From Mangrovimonas spongiae (GTDB lineage: Bacteria; Bacteroidota; Bacteroidia; Flavobacteriales; Flavobacteriaceae), in the NCBI RefSeq assembly GCF_003944795.1, contig NZ_RWBG01000001.1, positions 744,001-808,000 of the forward strand: a stretch of 64,000 bases of DNA, read 5' to 3'. The translations under genes and the position numbers were made by a program. The notes beneath the pieces are model-generated. The model had not been told where the DNA came from, did not search any database, and saw only the letters and a program-made list of their open reading frames with translations. Of this stretch, positions 1 to 9,873 are shown in pieces. Position 1 is the stretch's first letter. Each line of letters opens with the position of its first letter.

Positions 1-1898
1 AAGCAATGAATAGAGTGTGGAACCAAGAGCTAAGACAAGCCGTTCTACAAACACAATTTGAAGAATTAGGATTAAGCATTGAAACAGATGAAATGAAAGA
101 CTTGCTAAGAACAAGCTTAGCAAACAATCCAAACTTTCAAAATGCCGCAGGACTTTTTGATGAGGCAAAAATGAACGAATATATTGCCAACCTAAAAGCA
201 ACTTCAGATGTAGCTTACCAACAATGGGTAGATTACGAAAACAGTATAGCAACAAACTCTTTACAGCAAGATTACTTTAATATGGTAAAAGCTGGAATGA
301 TGGGAACTGTTGCCGAAGGAGAATTAGAGTACAAACTTCAAAACGATAAAGTTGACATTAAATTTGTACAAGTGCCTTATAGCTCTATTCCAGATAGTAC
401 AGTAACTGTATCAAAATCTGAAATTAAAGCCTACGTGCAAGACCACAAAAACGAATTTGAAGTTGAAGAAACTAGAGATGTACGTTATGTAATGTTTGAA
501 GAAAAAGCTTCGTTAGAAGATGAAAACGCCATTAAAAAAGACCTTACAGATCTTTTAAAAGACAAGGTTGAGTATAATGACGTAACAGATAGTAACGACA
601 CCATAGTTGGGTTTGGTCATGTAACAAACAACAAATCTTACATTAACAGACATTCTGATATTAAATTCCAAGATCGTTTTCAATTCAAATCAGAAATCTC
701 AAAAACAATTGCCGATAGCGTTTATAACTTAAATGTAGGTGATGTTTACGGACCTTATAAAGACGCTGGTTATTTCAAATTAACAAAAGTAATTGAAACT
801 AAAAACTTACCAGATTCTGCACAAGCAAGACATATTTTAATTCCTTTTGTAGGAGCGTCAAGTGCCGGTCCAGAAGTAACACAAACCGAAACTCAAGCAA
901 AAACTACTGCCGACAGCCTATTAAATGAGTTGAAAAACGATTTATCTAAATTTGAAACTTTTGTAACAGAATTTTCTTCAGATCAAGGAAGTGTAGAAAA
1001 AGGTGGTAGATACGAATACTTTAGTTATAATACTATGGTGCCAGCTTTTAGAGACTTTGTTTTTGAAAATGACAAAGGCGAATTAGGCGTTGTAAAATCA
1101 CCGTTTGGCTTCCATATTATTGAAGTAGAAGGTCATAAAAACGAACAAAAAGTTCTTAAACTAGGAACTATTGCTAGAGAAATTGAGCCTTCAGAAAAAA
1201 CTATTGATAATGTATTTATGGATGTGTCTAAATTTGAAATAGCTCTTGAAGATGGCGATTTTGAAACATTAGCCAAAGAAAAAGAATATGCCGTACGCCC
1301 AGTTAATGGTGTGAAAATTCTAGATGAAAGTATCCCTGGTTTATCAAGCCAAAGACCAATAGTTCGTTGGGCTTTTGAAGAAGGAACAAAAGTGGGCGAT
1401 TATAAACGTTTTACAGTTCCAGGAGGCTATGCCGTTGTACAAGTAGTAGGAAAACATGCCGCTGGCTTAATGGATGCCGAAGAAGCTTCTGTAAAAGTAT
1501 TACCAATTTTAAGAAAGCAGAAAAAAGCAGCGCAAATTAGAGAGCGTATTACAGCAACGACATTGCAAGATTTAGCATCAGCAGAAAGTACTTCTGTAAG
1601 ATCATCAATGGCAATTAACATGAAAAACCCTACCATATCTGGTGCAGGACAAGAACCATTAGTTGTTGGACAAGCGTTTGCTATGGAAGAGGGTGAAACA
1701 TCAAACTTAATTGATGGTGAAAAAGGAGTTTACATGATTGAAGTAACTAAGAAATCACCTGCTGCTGGTATGGATAATTACCAAGGGTTTTCTTATCAAG
1801 TAGAACAGCAAAAAGTAAATTCTGTAAATTCTAAGCTATATAATGCTTTAAAAGACCAAGCAGAAATTGAAGATAATAGAGCCAATACGGTTCAGTAA
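1..1898 (+). CDS. PpiD/SurA-like peptidylprolyl isomerase (5' end missing)
   Basis: Periplasmic, inner-membrane-anchored foldase of the PpiD type, which assists folding of exported and outer-membrane proteins. The gene runs in from the left edge. The first ATG, at base 6, starts an MNRVWNQE segment that in family members lies well inside the protein, after the N-terminal membrane anchor, so the real start is outside the window; the first complete codon is at base 3. A parvulin (PpiC) rotamase domain sits around bases 815-1130, with an ARHILI strand, a GSVEKGG loop and a closing GFHIIEV strand. Long charged helical segments of the SurA_N/PpiD chaperone type surround it. It ends at a hairpin shared with the convergent kinase gene. 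Family assignment is firm; PpiD rather than SurA is inferred from the length and the single rotamase domain. Confidence 0.88.
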   Translation, partial: AMNRVWNQELRQAVLQTQFEELGLSIETDEMKDLLRTSLANNPNFQNAAGLFDEAKMNEYIANLKATSDVAYQQWVDYENSIATNSLQQDYFNMVKAGMMGTVAEGELEYKLQNDKVDIKFVQVPYSSIPDSTVTVSKSEIKAYVQDHKNEFEVEETRDVRYVMFEEKASLEDENAIKKDLTDLLKDKVEYNDVTDSNDTIVGFGHVTNNKSYINRHSDIKFQDRFQFKSEISKTIADSVYNLNVGDVYGPYKDAGYFKLTKVIETKNLPDSAQARHILIPFVGASSAGPEVTQTETQAKTTADSLLNELKNDLSKFETFVTEFSSDQGSVEKGGRYEYFSYNTMVPAFRDFVFENDKGELGVVKSPFGFHIIEVEGHKNEQKVLKLGTIAREIEPSEKTIDNVFMDVSKFEIALEDGDFETLAKEKEYAVRPVNGVKILDESIPGLSSQRPIVRWAFEEGTKVGDYKRFTVPGGYAVVQVVGKHAAGLMDAEEASVKVLPILRKQKKAAQIRERITATTLQDLASAESTSVRSSMAINMKNPTISGAGQEPLVVGQAFAMEEGETSNLIDGEKGVYMIEVTKKSPAAGMDNYQGFSYQVEQQKVNSVNSKLYNALKDQAEIEDNRANTVQ

Positions 1899-1917
1899 TT
1901 AGCTTTAAAATACAAAT

Positions 1918-1950
1918 AAAAAAGCCTCACATTGCGTGAGGCTTTTTTTA
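1918..1950. terminator. Bidirectional intrinsic terminator
   Basis: A 10-bp stem (AAAGCCTCAC with GTGAGGCTTT) closes a 5-base loop and is flanked by an A-run on the left and a T-run on the right. It lies between two convergent genes and can terminate both. Confidence 0.85.
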
Positions 1951-2865
1951 TAAAATCATCTTGTTGTAGGGGATAATAGTTTTATATCCTTTTTCTAAAA
2001 AGTACGGTGTTGGATTTTTTAAAGACGATACTAAAATAAAATCGCCTCCCCAAGCACCAAGACTTTTAATGGAGCCATTAAAGTTTGGAAAGACCCTTTC
2101 TTTAATAGGGGTTTCATTTAAAACAGTGCCAATAAGCATTTCGTGTTCATCTATATATTCGTTAAATAGAGAGATATTTGTAGCTGAAATTATTTTATTA
2201 GTTAGGTTATTAACTTTAGTTATAACATCGGTTTTATTAAAATCTTTATTTCTGTAATGTTTAATGCCATCACGACTATTTTGTTTTTTATTAAGATGAA
2301 CAAAATAAAGATGATCCTTAAAACTAGGATTAAAATCTATAGATGAAATCTCTCTTTTTGTTATAGTTTTATTAGAATTAAAAAATAACTGATATGTAAT
2401 TGGTGTTTTAGCACTAGCACATGCAATATCGTAACCACTTCCTCCAAAAGTCGCTTCGGAAAGTAAAAAGGGGTCAACATTAGCCCATTGCGCGATATTA
2501 TTAATTAAAGTAGATGAAGACCCTAAGCCCCAATCGCGAGGAAATGTTAGGTAGCTTTCTACATGATGTCCTGTGTTTAAAAAATCAGGATTCAATGTTT
2601 TAGCTTCGTTTAATAGTAAAAGCAGCCATGTTGTAGTTTCATCTTTATTGGAAGCTTTAACTTTTCCATTAGCTAACTGAAATGTGTTTTCGTACCAAAG
2701 GGCATTGGCATTGTCAAAGCTTTTCCATAATAAGTAATTATCAGTCGTTTTGGTAACGTTAAGAGATTGCCCGTAACGCGTTGGTAAAGCTAAAGCTTTG
2801 GCGCCATCTAACACCAAATATTCGGCAGTTAATAAAAGTTTCCCTTGACTACGAAATGTTTTCAT
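1948..2865 (-). CDS. GYDIA-family GHMP kinase
   Basis: Small-molecule kinase of the GHMP superfamily (galacto-, homoserine, mevalonate and phosphomevalonate kinases), 305 aa. The N-terminus KLLLTAEYLVLDGAKALALP is the GHMP substrate-side strand. The ATP-binding motif GLGSSS is at residues 113-118, and the family-naming GSGYDIA motif is at residues 142-148. Its ATG overlaps the stop codon of the HMG-CoA reductase gene by one base (TAATG), so the two are translationally coupled. That neighbour makes mevalonate or phosphomevalonate the obvious candidate substrate, but this is inference, because the GYDIA family is defined by sequence and its substrate is not evident from the motif. Family confident, substrate open. 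Confidence 0.85.
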   Translation of the reverse strand: MKTFRSQGKLLLTAEYLVLDGAKALALPTRYGQSLNVTKTTDNYLLWKSFDNANALWYENTFQLANGKVKASNKDETTTWLLLLLNEAKTLNPDFLNTGHHVESYLTFPRDWGLGSSSTLINNIAQWANVDPFLLSEATFGGSGYDIACASAKTPITYQLFFNSNKTITKREISSIDFNPSFKDHLYFVHLNKKQNSRDGIKHYRNKDFNKTDVITKVNNLTNKIISATNISLFNEYIDEHEMLIGTVLNETPIKERVFPNFNGSIKSLGAWGGDFILVSSLKNPTPYFLEKGYKTIIPYNKMIL

Positions 2866-4181
2866 TAAGAACGAATTTTTTCAATAGCCTCTACAACAGC
2901 GCTATGGGTTACCGTATGGTTTTTAAAATGTTTAATAAGTTGTTTCTTTTCGTTTTCGGTAGCTTCAAATTGATTAAGAATATTCATTAAATGCATTTTC
3001 ATATGGCCTTCTTGAATTCCCGTTGTTGTTAGCGAACGTAGGGCGGCGAAATTTTGAGCTAAACCAGCAACAGCAACTATTTGCATGAGTTCTTTGGCAG
3101 ATGGTTTATGAAGTAATTCTAACGATAATTTAACCAACGGGTGTAAACTTGTTAATCCACCTACAGTTCCTAAAGCTAAAGGAATTTCGATCCAAAATGT
3201 GAATTGCCCCTGTTCTATTTTAGCATGCGTTAAACTTTTGTATTGCCCATCTTTAGAAGCATAAGCATGAACACCAGCTTCAACAGCTCTAAAATCGTTT
3301 CCTGTGGCTAGTACAACAGCGTCTATACCATTCATAACACCTTTATTGTGTGTTACAGCACGATAAGGCTCAACTTCAGCAATATTTACTGCTTGTACAA
3401 ACTTGTTAGCGAATTCGTCTGGATTTATATCGTTGTTTTCGGTGAGCTCTTCAATAGGGCAACTTACTTCAGCCCTTACTAAACATTCAGGAACATAGTT
3501 TGATAGAATGCTCATAATAATTTCAATGTGTTTTTCTTCATCATTAAAATCAGGGTGCGTTAGTGCTTGTTCTTTAAAGGTTTTAGCAAACTCTTCTAAA
3601 CAGGAGTTAATAAAGTTTGCGCCCATAGCATCTAGCGTTTCAAAGGTAGCGTGTAATTGAAAATACCCATCAATATCGGCAGTTTTGTCACGCAATTCAA
3701 TATCTAAAATACCACCGCCGCGTTTTTGCATGTTTTTAGTGATATGCTTGGTGGCCTCTAATAATTGAGGTTTTACTTGGTTAAAAAACCGATGTAGGGC
3801 TTCTTTATTTCCGTGGTAATTAAAATGTACTTGACCAATTTTTATAGTAGAAATAACCTCGGCTTTAAAGCCGCCACGGTCAAACCAAAACTTAGCCGCT
3901 TTACTAGCTGCAGCAACAACCGAGCTTTCCTCAATAGCCATAGGAATAGTATGAACTTTGCCATTGATTAAAAAGTTAGGAGCAACACCCAGCGGGAGGT
4001 AATAATTGGTAATCGTATTTTCTATAAACTCGTCGTGAAGTTTTTGTAATTTTTCGTTGGTATTCCAGTATTGTTTGATAATGTTTTTAGCATTTTCATT
4101 GTGACTAAAATAGGTGTCGACAATCCAATTTATTTTTTCAGATTTAGATAACCTTGAGAAACCCGATATTGATTTGTTCAT
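2865..4181 (-). CDS. Hydroxymethylglutaryl-CoA reductase, class II
   Basis: Interconverts HMG-CoA and mevalonate. At 438 aa it has the length of class II (Pseudomonas mevalonii-type) enzymes and lacks the N-terminal membrane region of class I. Visible landmarks are an ENTITNYYLPLGVAPNF segment from residue 54, the IEESS segment near 83-87 that carries the catalytic glutamate, an HNKGVMNG segment with the catalytic lysine, TGND with the catalytic aspartate, and the late QEGHMKMH segment with the catalytic histidine at about residue 393. Class II enzymes were first described as degradative, but bacteria with a mevalonate pathway use the same class for isoprenoid synthesis. Coupling to a GHMP kinase favours a biosynthetic role here. 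Cofactor preference (NADH or NADPH) cannot be read from the sequence. Confidence 0.93.
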   Translation of the reverse strand: MNKSISGFSRLSKSEKINWIVDTYFSHNENAKNIIKQYWNTNEKLQKLHDEFIENTITNYYLPLGVAPNFLINGKVHTIPMAIEESSVVAAASKAAKFWFDRGGFKAEVISTIKIGQVHFNYHGNKEALHRFFNQVKPQLLEATKHITKNMQKRGGGILDIELRDKTADIDGYFQLHATFETLDAMGANFINSCLEEFAKTFKEQALTHPDFNDEEKHIEIIMSILSNYVPECLVRAEVSCPIEELTENNDINPDEFANKFVQAVNIAEVEPYRAVTHNKGVMNGIDAVVLATGNDFRAVEAGVHAYASKDGQYKSLTHAKIEQGQFTFWIEIPLALGTVGGLTSLHPLVKLSLELLHKPSAKELMQIVAVAGLAQNFAALRSLTTTGIQEGHMKMHLMNILNQFEATENEKKQLIKHFKNHTVTHSAVVEAIEKIRS

Positions 4182-4284
4182 AGTATTGTAAACTCTTGCG
4201 TATTGAGTGTTAAGTGTTTGTTTATGAGCTGTTTGTTTTGGTTGAGCTAAGGCAACTTTATTTTTAAAGGATTAAGCTTAATTA

Positions 4285-4292
4285 CAAAGATA
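4285..4292 (-). promoter_or_regulatory. Candidate -7 element for the HMG-CoA reductase operon
   Basis: The minus strand reads TATCTTTG, an exact match to the Bacteroidota -7 consensus TAnnTTTG, about 105 bases upstream of the reductase ATG. I see no clear TTG at the expected -33 distance. Confidence 0.4.
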
Positions 4293-4416
4293 CTATTTCT
4301 TGGGTACTATTCTTAAGATGTTAAACTTATAAATAGCCTATTAAACTGTTAATATCTACGGTTTTTTGAGGATTTTTTAGTAAACTTGACATCATTTTGA
4401 AAAAAAATAAGAATTA

Positions 4417-6636
4417 ATGAAATTTATGAGGTTTTTGTCGCTATTTTTCTTCTTTGCGACATTTATAGCAACTGCACAAAACAAACAAATTACCCTATCT
4501 GAAATATGGAATGGCACATTTAGAACAGAGCGCATGGATGCGTTACATTCTATGAAAAATGGGCAACAATATTCTGTGTTGAATTTTGATAGATATTCAC
4601 GTTCTACTTCTATTGATGTGTATGATTACGAAACACTGTCAAAGGTGAAAACACTTGTGAGTTCTGCAACAATAGATGATATAGATTACTTTACCAATTA
4701 TACCTTTAGTAGCGATGAAAGCAAAGTGCTTTTAGCCACCAATGTAGAATCTGTATACAGGCATTCAACATTAGGGCAGTATTATGTTTACAATATAACT
4801 ACTGGGAAGGTTGCATTAGTTGCCGAAAAGAAAATTCAAGAACCAACTTTCTCTCCAGACGGTAGCAAAGTAGCTTATGGGTACAATAATAATTTATTTG
4901 TAAAAGACTTAAACTCTGGTGAAACGAAACAAATAACTTTCGATGGCGAGAAAAACAAAATTATAAACGGTATTACAGACTGGGTTTACGAAGAGGAATT
5001 TGCTTTTGTTCGTGCATTTGAGTGGAACAAATCAAGTGATAGAATAGCCTTTATTAGGTTTGATGAAACCAATGTGCCACAATTTTCTATGGATGTTTAC
5101 GGCACAAAACTTTATCCAGAAGAGCAAGAGTTTAAATACCCAAAAGCAGGAGAGACTAATTCTGTTGTATCCCTTCATTTGTATGATGTGAATAAAGAAA
5201 CACTCAGTGAGATTAAAGTTGGGAAAACTTATAACGATTTCTATATCCCTAGAATTAAATGGTCCGAAGATGAAAATGTGTTAAGCGCACAATATATGAA
5301 TCGTCACCAAAACGAACTAGATTTATGGTTTGTTAATGCTAAAACAAACACAGCAAAATTAGTTCTAGAAGAAACCGACAAAGCGTATGTTGATGTGACA
5401 GATAACCTTACGTTCTTAAACAATAATAGCTTTATTTGGACAAGCGAAAAAGATGGGTTTAACCATATCTATCACTACAGTAAAGAAGGCGATTTAATTA
5501 ACCAAGTAACCAAAGGCAACTGGGAAGTAACAGCATATTATGGTTACGATGATAAATCGAAAAAAATATTCTATCAATCTACAGAAAATGGATCTATCAA
5601 TCGCGATGTGTATTCAATTAAGTTAAACGGTAGAGCTAAAGAGCGATTAACAAAGAATAACGGCACAAATAGTGCTGCGTTTAGTGCCGATTTTTCTTAT
5701 TTTATAAACACATTCTCTAGTGCAACAACCCCACCAAAATATACCTTGAATAATGCCGATTCTGGCGATGTTATTAAGAACATTAAGGATAACGATAAGC
5801 TAGCAGAGAAAGTTTTAAATTATAAAACATCTAAAAAAGAATTCAAAACTATAAACGTAAATGGTAACGACTTAAACATGTGGATGATTAAGCCTGCCGA
5901 TTTTGATGAAAACAAGCAGTACCCTTTATTTATGTACCAGTATTCGGGGCCAGGATCGCAACAAGTTGCAAACCGCTGGAATAGCTCAAACGATTATTGG
6001 TACCAAATGTTAGCACAAAAAGGTTATATTGTAGCCTGTGTTGATGGTCGTGGAACAGGTTATAAAGGTGCTGAATTTAAAAAAGTAACCCAAAAACAAT
6101 TAGGAAAGTACGAAGTAGAAGACCAGATAGCAGTAGCTAAAAAATTAGGTAAAAAGTCCTATATAGATGCTTCTAGAATTGGTATTTGGGGATGGAGTTA
6201 TGGTGGCTTTATGAGTAGTAATGCTCTGTTTAAAGGTAACGATGTGTTTAAAATGGCTATCGCAGTTGCTCCCGTAACGAGCTGGCGTTTTTACGATAGT
6301 ATTTATACTGAACGTTACATGACAACACCGCAAGAAAACCCAGGTGGTTATGATAATAATTCACCATTAAGTCATGTAGATAAGTTAAAAGGAGACTTTT
6401 TACTAATACACGGTTCGGCCGATGATAATGTGCATTTGCAAAATACTATGCGCATGGTGGAAGCCTTAATACAAGCCGACAAACAATTTGAATGGATGAT
6501 TTATCCAGACAAAAACCATGGAATTTACGGCGGAAATACAAGATTACATTTGTATAAAAAAATGACCAATTTTATCGATAAAACCTTAGGTGATAAAATA
6601 AAGGAAGAAACTTCTGAAAAAGAAGATAAAGTATAA
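4417..6636 (+). CDS. Dipeptidyl-peptidase IV (S9B family), exported
   Basis: Exported serine exopeptidase that removes X-Pro or X-Ala dipeptides from peptide N-termini. A hydrophobic signal peptide covers about residues 1-20, ending in ATAQ. The N-terminal beta-propeller (DPPIV_N) follows and includes a WVYEEEF segment with the Glu pair (192-194) that binds the substrate amino group. The C-terminal alpha/beta hydrolase domain carries the triad: Ser594 in GWSYGGF, Asp669 or Asp670 in GSADDNVH, and His701 in NHGIYGG. The length of 739 aa is normal for S9B. It leads an operon with two POT transporters 18-19 bases apart, so the dipeptides it releases are probably taken up by the neighbours. ATG at residue 4 is an equally possible start. 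Confidence 0.93.
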   Translation: MKFMRFLSLFFFFATFIATAQNKQITLSEIWNGTFRTERMDALHSMKNGQQYSVLNFDRYSRSTSIDVYDYETLSKVKTLVSSATIDDIDYFTNYTFSSDESKVLLATNVESVYRHSTLGQYYVYNITTGKVALVAEKKIQEPTFSPDGSKVAYGYNNNLFVKDLNSGETKQITFDGEKNKIINGITDWVYEEEFAFVRAFEWNKSSDRIAFIRFDETNVPQFSMDVYGTKLYPEEQEFKYPKAGETNSVVSLHLYDVNKETLSEIKVGKTYNDFYIPRIKWSEDENVLSAQYMNRHQNELDLWFVNAKTNTAKLVLEETDKAYVDVTDNLTFLNNNSFIWTSEKDGFNHIYHYSKEGDLINQVTKGNWEVTAYYGYDDKSKKIFYQSTENGSINRDVYSIKLNGRAKERLTKNNGTNSAAFSADFSYFINTFSSATTPPKYTLNNADSGDVIKNIKDNDKLAEKVLNYKTSKKEFKTINVNGNDLNMWMIKPADFDENKQYPLFMYQYSGPGSQQVANRWNSSNDYWYQMLAQKGYIVACVDGRGTGYKGAEFKKVTQKQLGKYEVEDQIAVAKKLGKKSYIDASRIGIWGWSYGGFMSSNALFKGNDVFKMAIAVAPVTSWRFYDSIYTERYMTTPQENPGGYDNNSPLSHVDKLKGDFLLIHGSADDNVHLQNTMRMVEALIQADKQFEWMIYPDKNHGIYGGNTRLHLYKKMTNFIDKTLGDKIKEETSEKEDKV

Positions 6637-6655
6637 CTAACTAATACAACTATAT

Positions 6656-8056
6656 ATGTCAAATCAAGCAAGTATAATGAAACAAAAAGAACTATTCGGA
6701 CACCCAGTAGGATTGTACGTTTTGTTTTTTACAGAAATGTGGGAGCGTTTTTCTTACTACGGAATGCGTGCTATTTTAGTACTTTACTTAGTAGCTCAAA
6801 CAACCGATGAAAATGCTGGTTTAGGATGGACCAATGCTGAAGCCCTAGCGCTTTATGGGTGGTACACCATGCTAGTTTATGTGGCTTCTATCCCTGGTGG
6901 ATGGATTGCTGATAAATTATTAGGACAGAAAAAATCGGTGTTATATGGAGGAATCCTATTAGTAGCAGGTCATAGTGTTTTGGCTATCGAAGAAATGTGG
7001 GCGTTCTATACAGGACTTGGGTTAATTATTGCTGGAGTTGGTATGTTAAAACCAAACATTTCTACTATGGTTGGTGGTTTATACAAAAAAGGAGACATTA
7101 GACGAGATAAAGGGTTTACCATTTTTTACATAGGAATTAATGTAGGGGCATTTTTGTCTAGTTTAATAGTTGGTTATGTTGGTGAAGTTCATGGTTGGCA
7201 TTATGGCTTTGGGCTAGCAGGTATTGGAATGGCTTTAGGTTTATTGCAATATGTCTTAGGACAAAAACATTTAAAGTATGTAGGTAATTTTATAGGAACT
7301 TCTGAAAATGCAGAAGATAAAGAAGCCATGAATAGACCATTAACCAAAGTAGAAAAAGATAGAATAGTCGTATTGCTTATCTCTTTTTTATTGGTAATTG
7401 TGTTTTGGGGCGCTTTTGAACAAGCAGGTGGTCTTATGAATATTTATGCCATGGATAATACCAACAGAATGTTGATGGGATGGGAAGTTCCAGCATCTTG
7501 GTTTCAATCTTTAAATGCCATGTTTATTATTTTTCTTGGAACTACCGTAGCAGGGTTTTGGGCAAAAAGAAAGTTGGAAGGAAAAGTAGCAACATCATTA
7601 TTTAAAATGATTATTGGTTTAATTATTATGGGAACAGGCTTTTTCTTTATGTCAGCAGCGTCTGCTCAATTAGAAAGTACAGGAGCCTCTGCCATGTATT
7701 GGTTGGTGCTAGCTTATTTATTTCATACTGTAGGAGAGCTATGTATATCACCAGTAGCATTGTCTTACATAACCAAATTAGCGCCTTTAAAATACGCCTC
7801 TTTAATGATGGGTGTATTTTTTGCAATGACAGGACTTGGTAACAAATTAGCTGGATTATTAGGTGAATCAGCATCAAAATTTGGTGAATTTACCATATTT
7901 ACAGGTATTGCAGTATTTTGTATTGCTTTTGGAGCAATAGTAATGCTGTTTAGAAAAAAACTAGAAGTCTTAACCCATGGTGTTGAAGATGATGAAAGAG
8001 ATATGAATGATGAACTTCCAGAAGGGTACGAACTAGCCGACGAAAAAATTAACTAA
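6656..8056 (+). CDS. POT-family proton-coupled peptide transporter
   Basis: Inner-membrane proton/oligopeptide symporter of the POT/PTR2 family (MFS fold), 466 aa with about 12-14 predicted hydrophobic segments. The hallmark ExxER motif is in the first helix (Glu27, Glu30, Arg31 in TEMWERFSYYG), and the second PTR2 signature appears as FTIFYIGINVGAF. It is the middle gene of the dipeptidase operon, 19 bases after the peptidase stop. Pairing with DPP IV points to di- and tripeptide uptake. The cytoplasmic C-terminal tail is acidic. The family is certain; substrate range is inferred. Confidence 0.92.
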   Translation: MSNQASIMKQKELFGHPVGLYVLFFTEMWERFSYYGMRAILVLYLVAQTTDENAGLGWTNAEALALYGWYTMLVYVASIPGGWIADKLLGQKKSVLYGGILLVAGHSVLAIEEMWAFYTGLGLIIAGVGMLKPNISTMVGGLYKKGDIRRDKGFTIFYIGINVGAFLSSLIVGYVGEVHGWHYGFGLAGIGMALGLLQYVLGQKHLKYVGNFIGTSENAEDKEAMNRPLTKVEKDRIVVLLISFLLVIVFWGAFEQAGGLMNIYAMDNTNRMLMGWEVPASWFQSLNAMFIIFLGTTVAGFWAKRKLEGKVATSLFKMIIGLIIMGTGFFFMSAASAQLESTGASAMYWLVLAYLFHTVGELCISPVALSYITKLAPLKYASLMMGVFFAMTGLGNKLAGLLGESASKFGEFTIFTGIAVFCIAFGAIVMLFRKKLEVLTHGVEDDERDMNDELPEGYELADEKIN

Positions 8057-8074
8057 CATTATCTTATACTGATT

Positions 8075-9850
8075 ATGACAACAGACGCAGAAAATTTATT
8101 TAAAGATAAAGTCTTAGGTCACCCAGCAGGCCTTTTTGTATTGTTTTTTACCGAAATGTGGGAACGTTTTTCGTTTTACGGTATGCGTGTACTTTTGGTA
8201 AACTTTTTAACTTTTGCGATAATTGGCGATAACCCTGGTTGGGGCTGGTCGGCAGAAAATGCAGGGGCACTTTTTGGTACTTATGCTATGCTTTTATATA
8301 TCACACCAATTGTAGGTGGGATAATAGCTGATAAACTTACAGGGTACCGTTGGGCAGTAGTTATAGGAGCGTTAATTATGACCCTTGGTCATGCGTCTAT
8401 GGCTCTAGAAACAGAACTTTCACTATACTTAGGATTGGGCTTATTGGTTATAGGAACAGGCTTTTTTAAACCTAATATTACCTCTATTATTTCCGAAATG
8501 TATAAGAAACATCCAGAAAAGAAAGATGGCGCTTATACTATTTTTTACATGGGAGTAAATGCGGGAGCTTTCTTTGGGATGATGCTTTGCGGATATTTAG
8601 CCGAAAAAATAGGCTGGTCTTATGGATTTGGTCTAGCAGGTATTTTTATGTTATTAGGAACACTTCAGTTTTATTTTTCAAAAAACTTATTTGGAAAAAT
8701 AGGTGTTAAACCTACTAAAGTTCACGAGGTTGAAGATGTTCAAGATGCCGATAATTCTATAGCTGAAATAGATGAGGAAGAAGAAGTTGAAAAACCAAAC
8801 CCGTTTACAACACTAGATAAAATTTTAATTGTTATATGCTCGATAATTGGCTTGGGCTATGCAATAAACGACCCCATGTCTAAAATTGCAGGTATAGATA
8901 TGTTTTCTGCACTAGAGATAGGTGGTTTCGAGGGGCAATACACAGCCGTTTTATTAGCGTTAGCTTTATTCCTGTTTTTAGTTATAGGGCGTATTTTAAG
9001 ATACTCAGCAGTAGTAAGAGATCGTATGATTGCCTTTATTGTTTTTGCTTTTTTTACAGTATTTTTCTGGTTGTCATTTGAGCAAGGGGCGTCATCTTTA
9101 GTGTTATTTGCTAGAGATAATGTCGATAGAGTATTAGAAGGAAATTCTGCTATGATATTTAATATTGTAAATGCTTTACTTACTGTAATTCCTTTACTCA
9201 TTATAACATATGTGTTATACGATTTATGGAAAAAAACATTCCGAAAAATACCGTACTCCAACATTGTTTTAGTTATTTGTTTCTTATTTATGTGGGGAAT
9301 TGTGGCATGGATGTTACAAAGAGAGTTTACAGCCGAAGTTTCTGAGATTACAGTATCTTGGTTTAGTATATTAAACTCGTTCTTTATTATTGTGTTTGCA
9401 TCATTATTTTCTAAATGGTTTGAAAGTAAATACAATCCTTCGGCAGCATCAAAATATGCGCTTGGACTTATTATTATGGCAATAGGTTTTGGATTATTAG
9501 CTTTTGGTTCTTACGGTATTGAGGCTGGTGTGAAAGTAAGCATGATCTGGCTAATTTTAGCATATTTATTCCATACTCTTGGGGAATTATGTTTATCGCC
9601 TGTAGGACTATCTTACGTGAGTAAATTAGTGCCAGCAAGAATGATAGCCTTAATGTTTGGTATGTGGTATTTGGCCATTGCTATTGGAAATAAATTAGCT
9701 GCCGTATTAGGTGGGCAAATTGAAAACATTACAAAAGAGTATAGTCTTTCTACATTCTTCTTAATTTTTACCATTGTACCACTTGTAGCAGGATTACTTG
9801 TGTGGGCTTTAAATCCCGTGATGAAAAAATTAATGCATGGTGTACGTTAG
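8075..9850 (+). CDS. POT-family proton-coupled peptide transporter, long paralogue
   Basis: Second POT/PTR2 symporter, clearly a tandem paralogue of the preceding gene: both begin with GHP(V/A)GL(Y/F)VLFFTEMWERF and keep the ExxER residues Glu27, Glu30 and Arg31. At 591 aa it is about 125 residues longer. The extra length includes an acidic cytoplasmic linker around residues 213-245 (an IDEEEEVEKP stretch) and additional hydrophobic segments in the middle of the protein. A hairpin terminator closes the operon shortly after its stop. Two differently sized paralogues suggest divided substrate ranges, which the sequence cannot show. Confidence 0.92.
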   Translation: MTTDAENLFKDKVLGHPAGLFVLFFTEMWERFSFYGMRVLLVNFLTFAIIGDNPGWGWSAENAGALFGTYAMLLYITPIVGGIIADKLTGYRWAVVIGALIMTLGHASMALETELSLYLGLGLLVIGTGFFKPNITSIISEMYKKHPEKKDGAYTIFYMGVNAGAFFGMMLCGYLAEKIGWSYGFGLAGIFMLLGTLQFYFSKNLFGKIGVKPTKVHEVEDVQDADNSIAEIDEEEEVEKPNPFTTLDKILIVICSIIGLGYAINDPMSKIAGIDMFSALEIGGFEGQYTAVLLALALFLFLVIGRILRYSAVVRDRMIAFIVFAFFTVFFWLSFEQGASSLVLFARDNVDRVLEGNSAMIFNIVNALLTVIPLLIITYVLYDLWKKTFRKIPYSNIVLVICFLFMWGIVAWMLQREFTAEVSEITVSWFSILNSFFIIVFASLFSKWFESKYNPSAASKYALGLIIMAIGFGLLAFGSYGIEAGVKVSMIWLILAYLFHTLGELCLSPVGLSYVSKLVPARMIALMFGMWYLAIAIGNKLAAVLGGQIENITKEYSLSTFFLIFTIVPLVAGLLVWALNPVMKKLMHGVR

Positions 9851-9873
9851 ACCATAAAATCGTTAAAAAATAA

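Noticed and set aside
8857-9435. A 192-codon minus-strand open frame
   Set aside because: It lies wholly within the second POT gene on the opposite strand, and its composition is that of a reverse-complemented membrane protein gene; no start context or homology is visible.
8075-9850. Possible fusion or frameshift to explain the long POT paralogue
   Set aside because: The frame is continuous, both halves keep family motifs, and longer POT proteins with extra helices are known.
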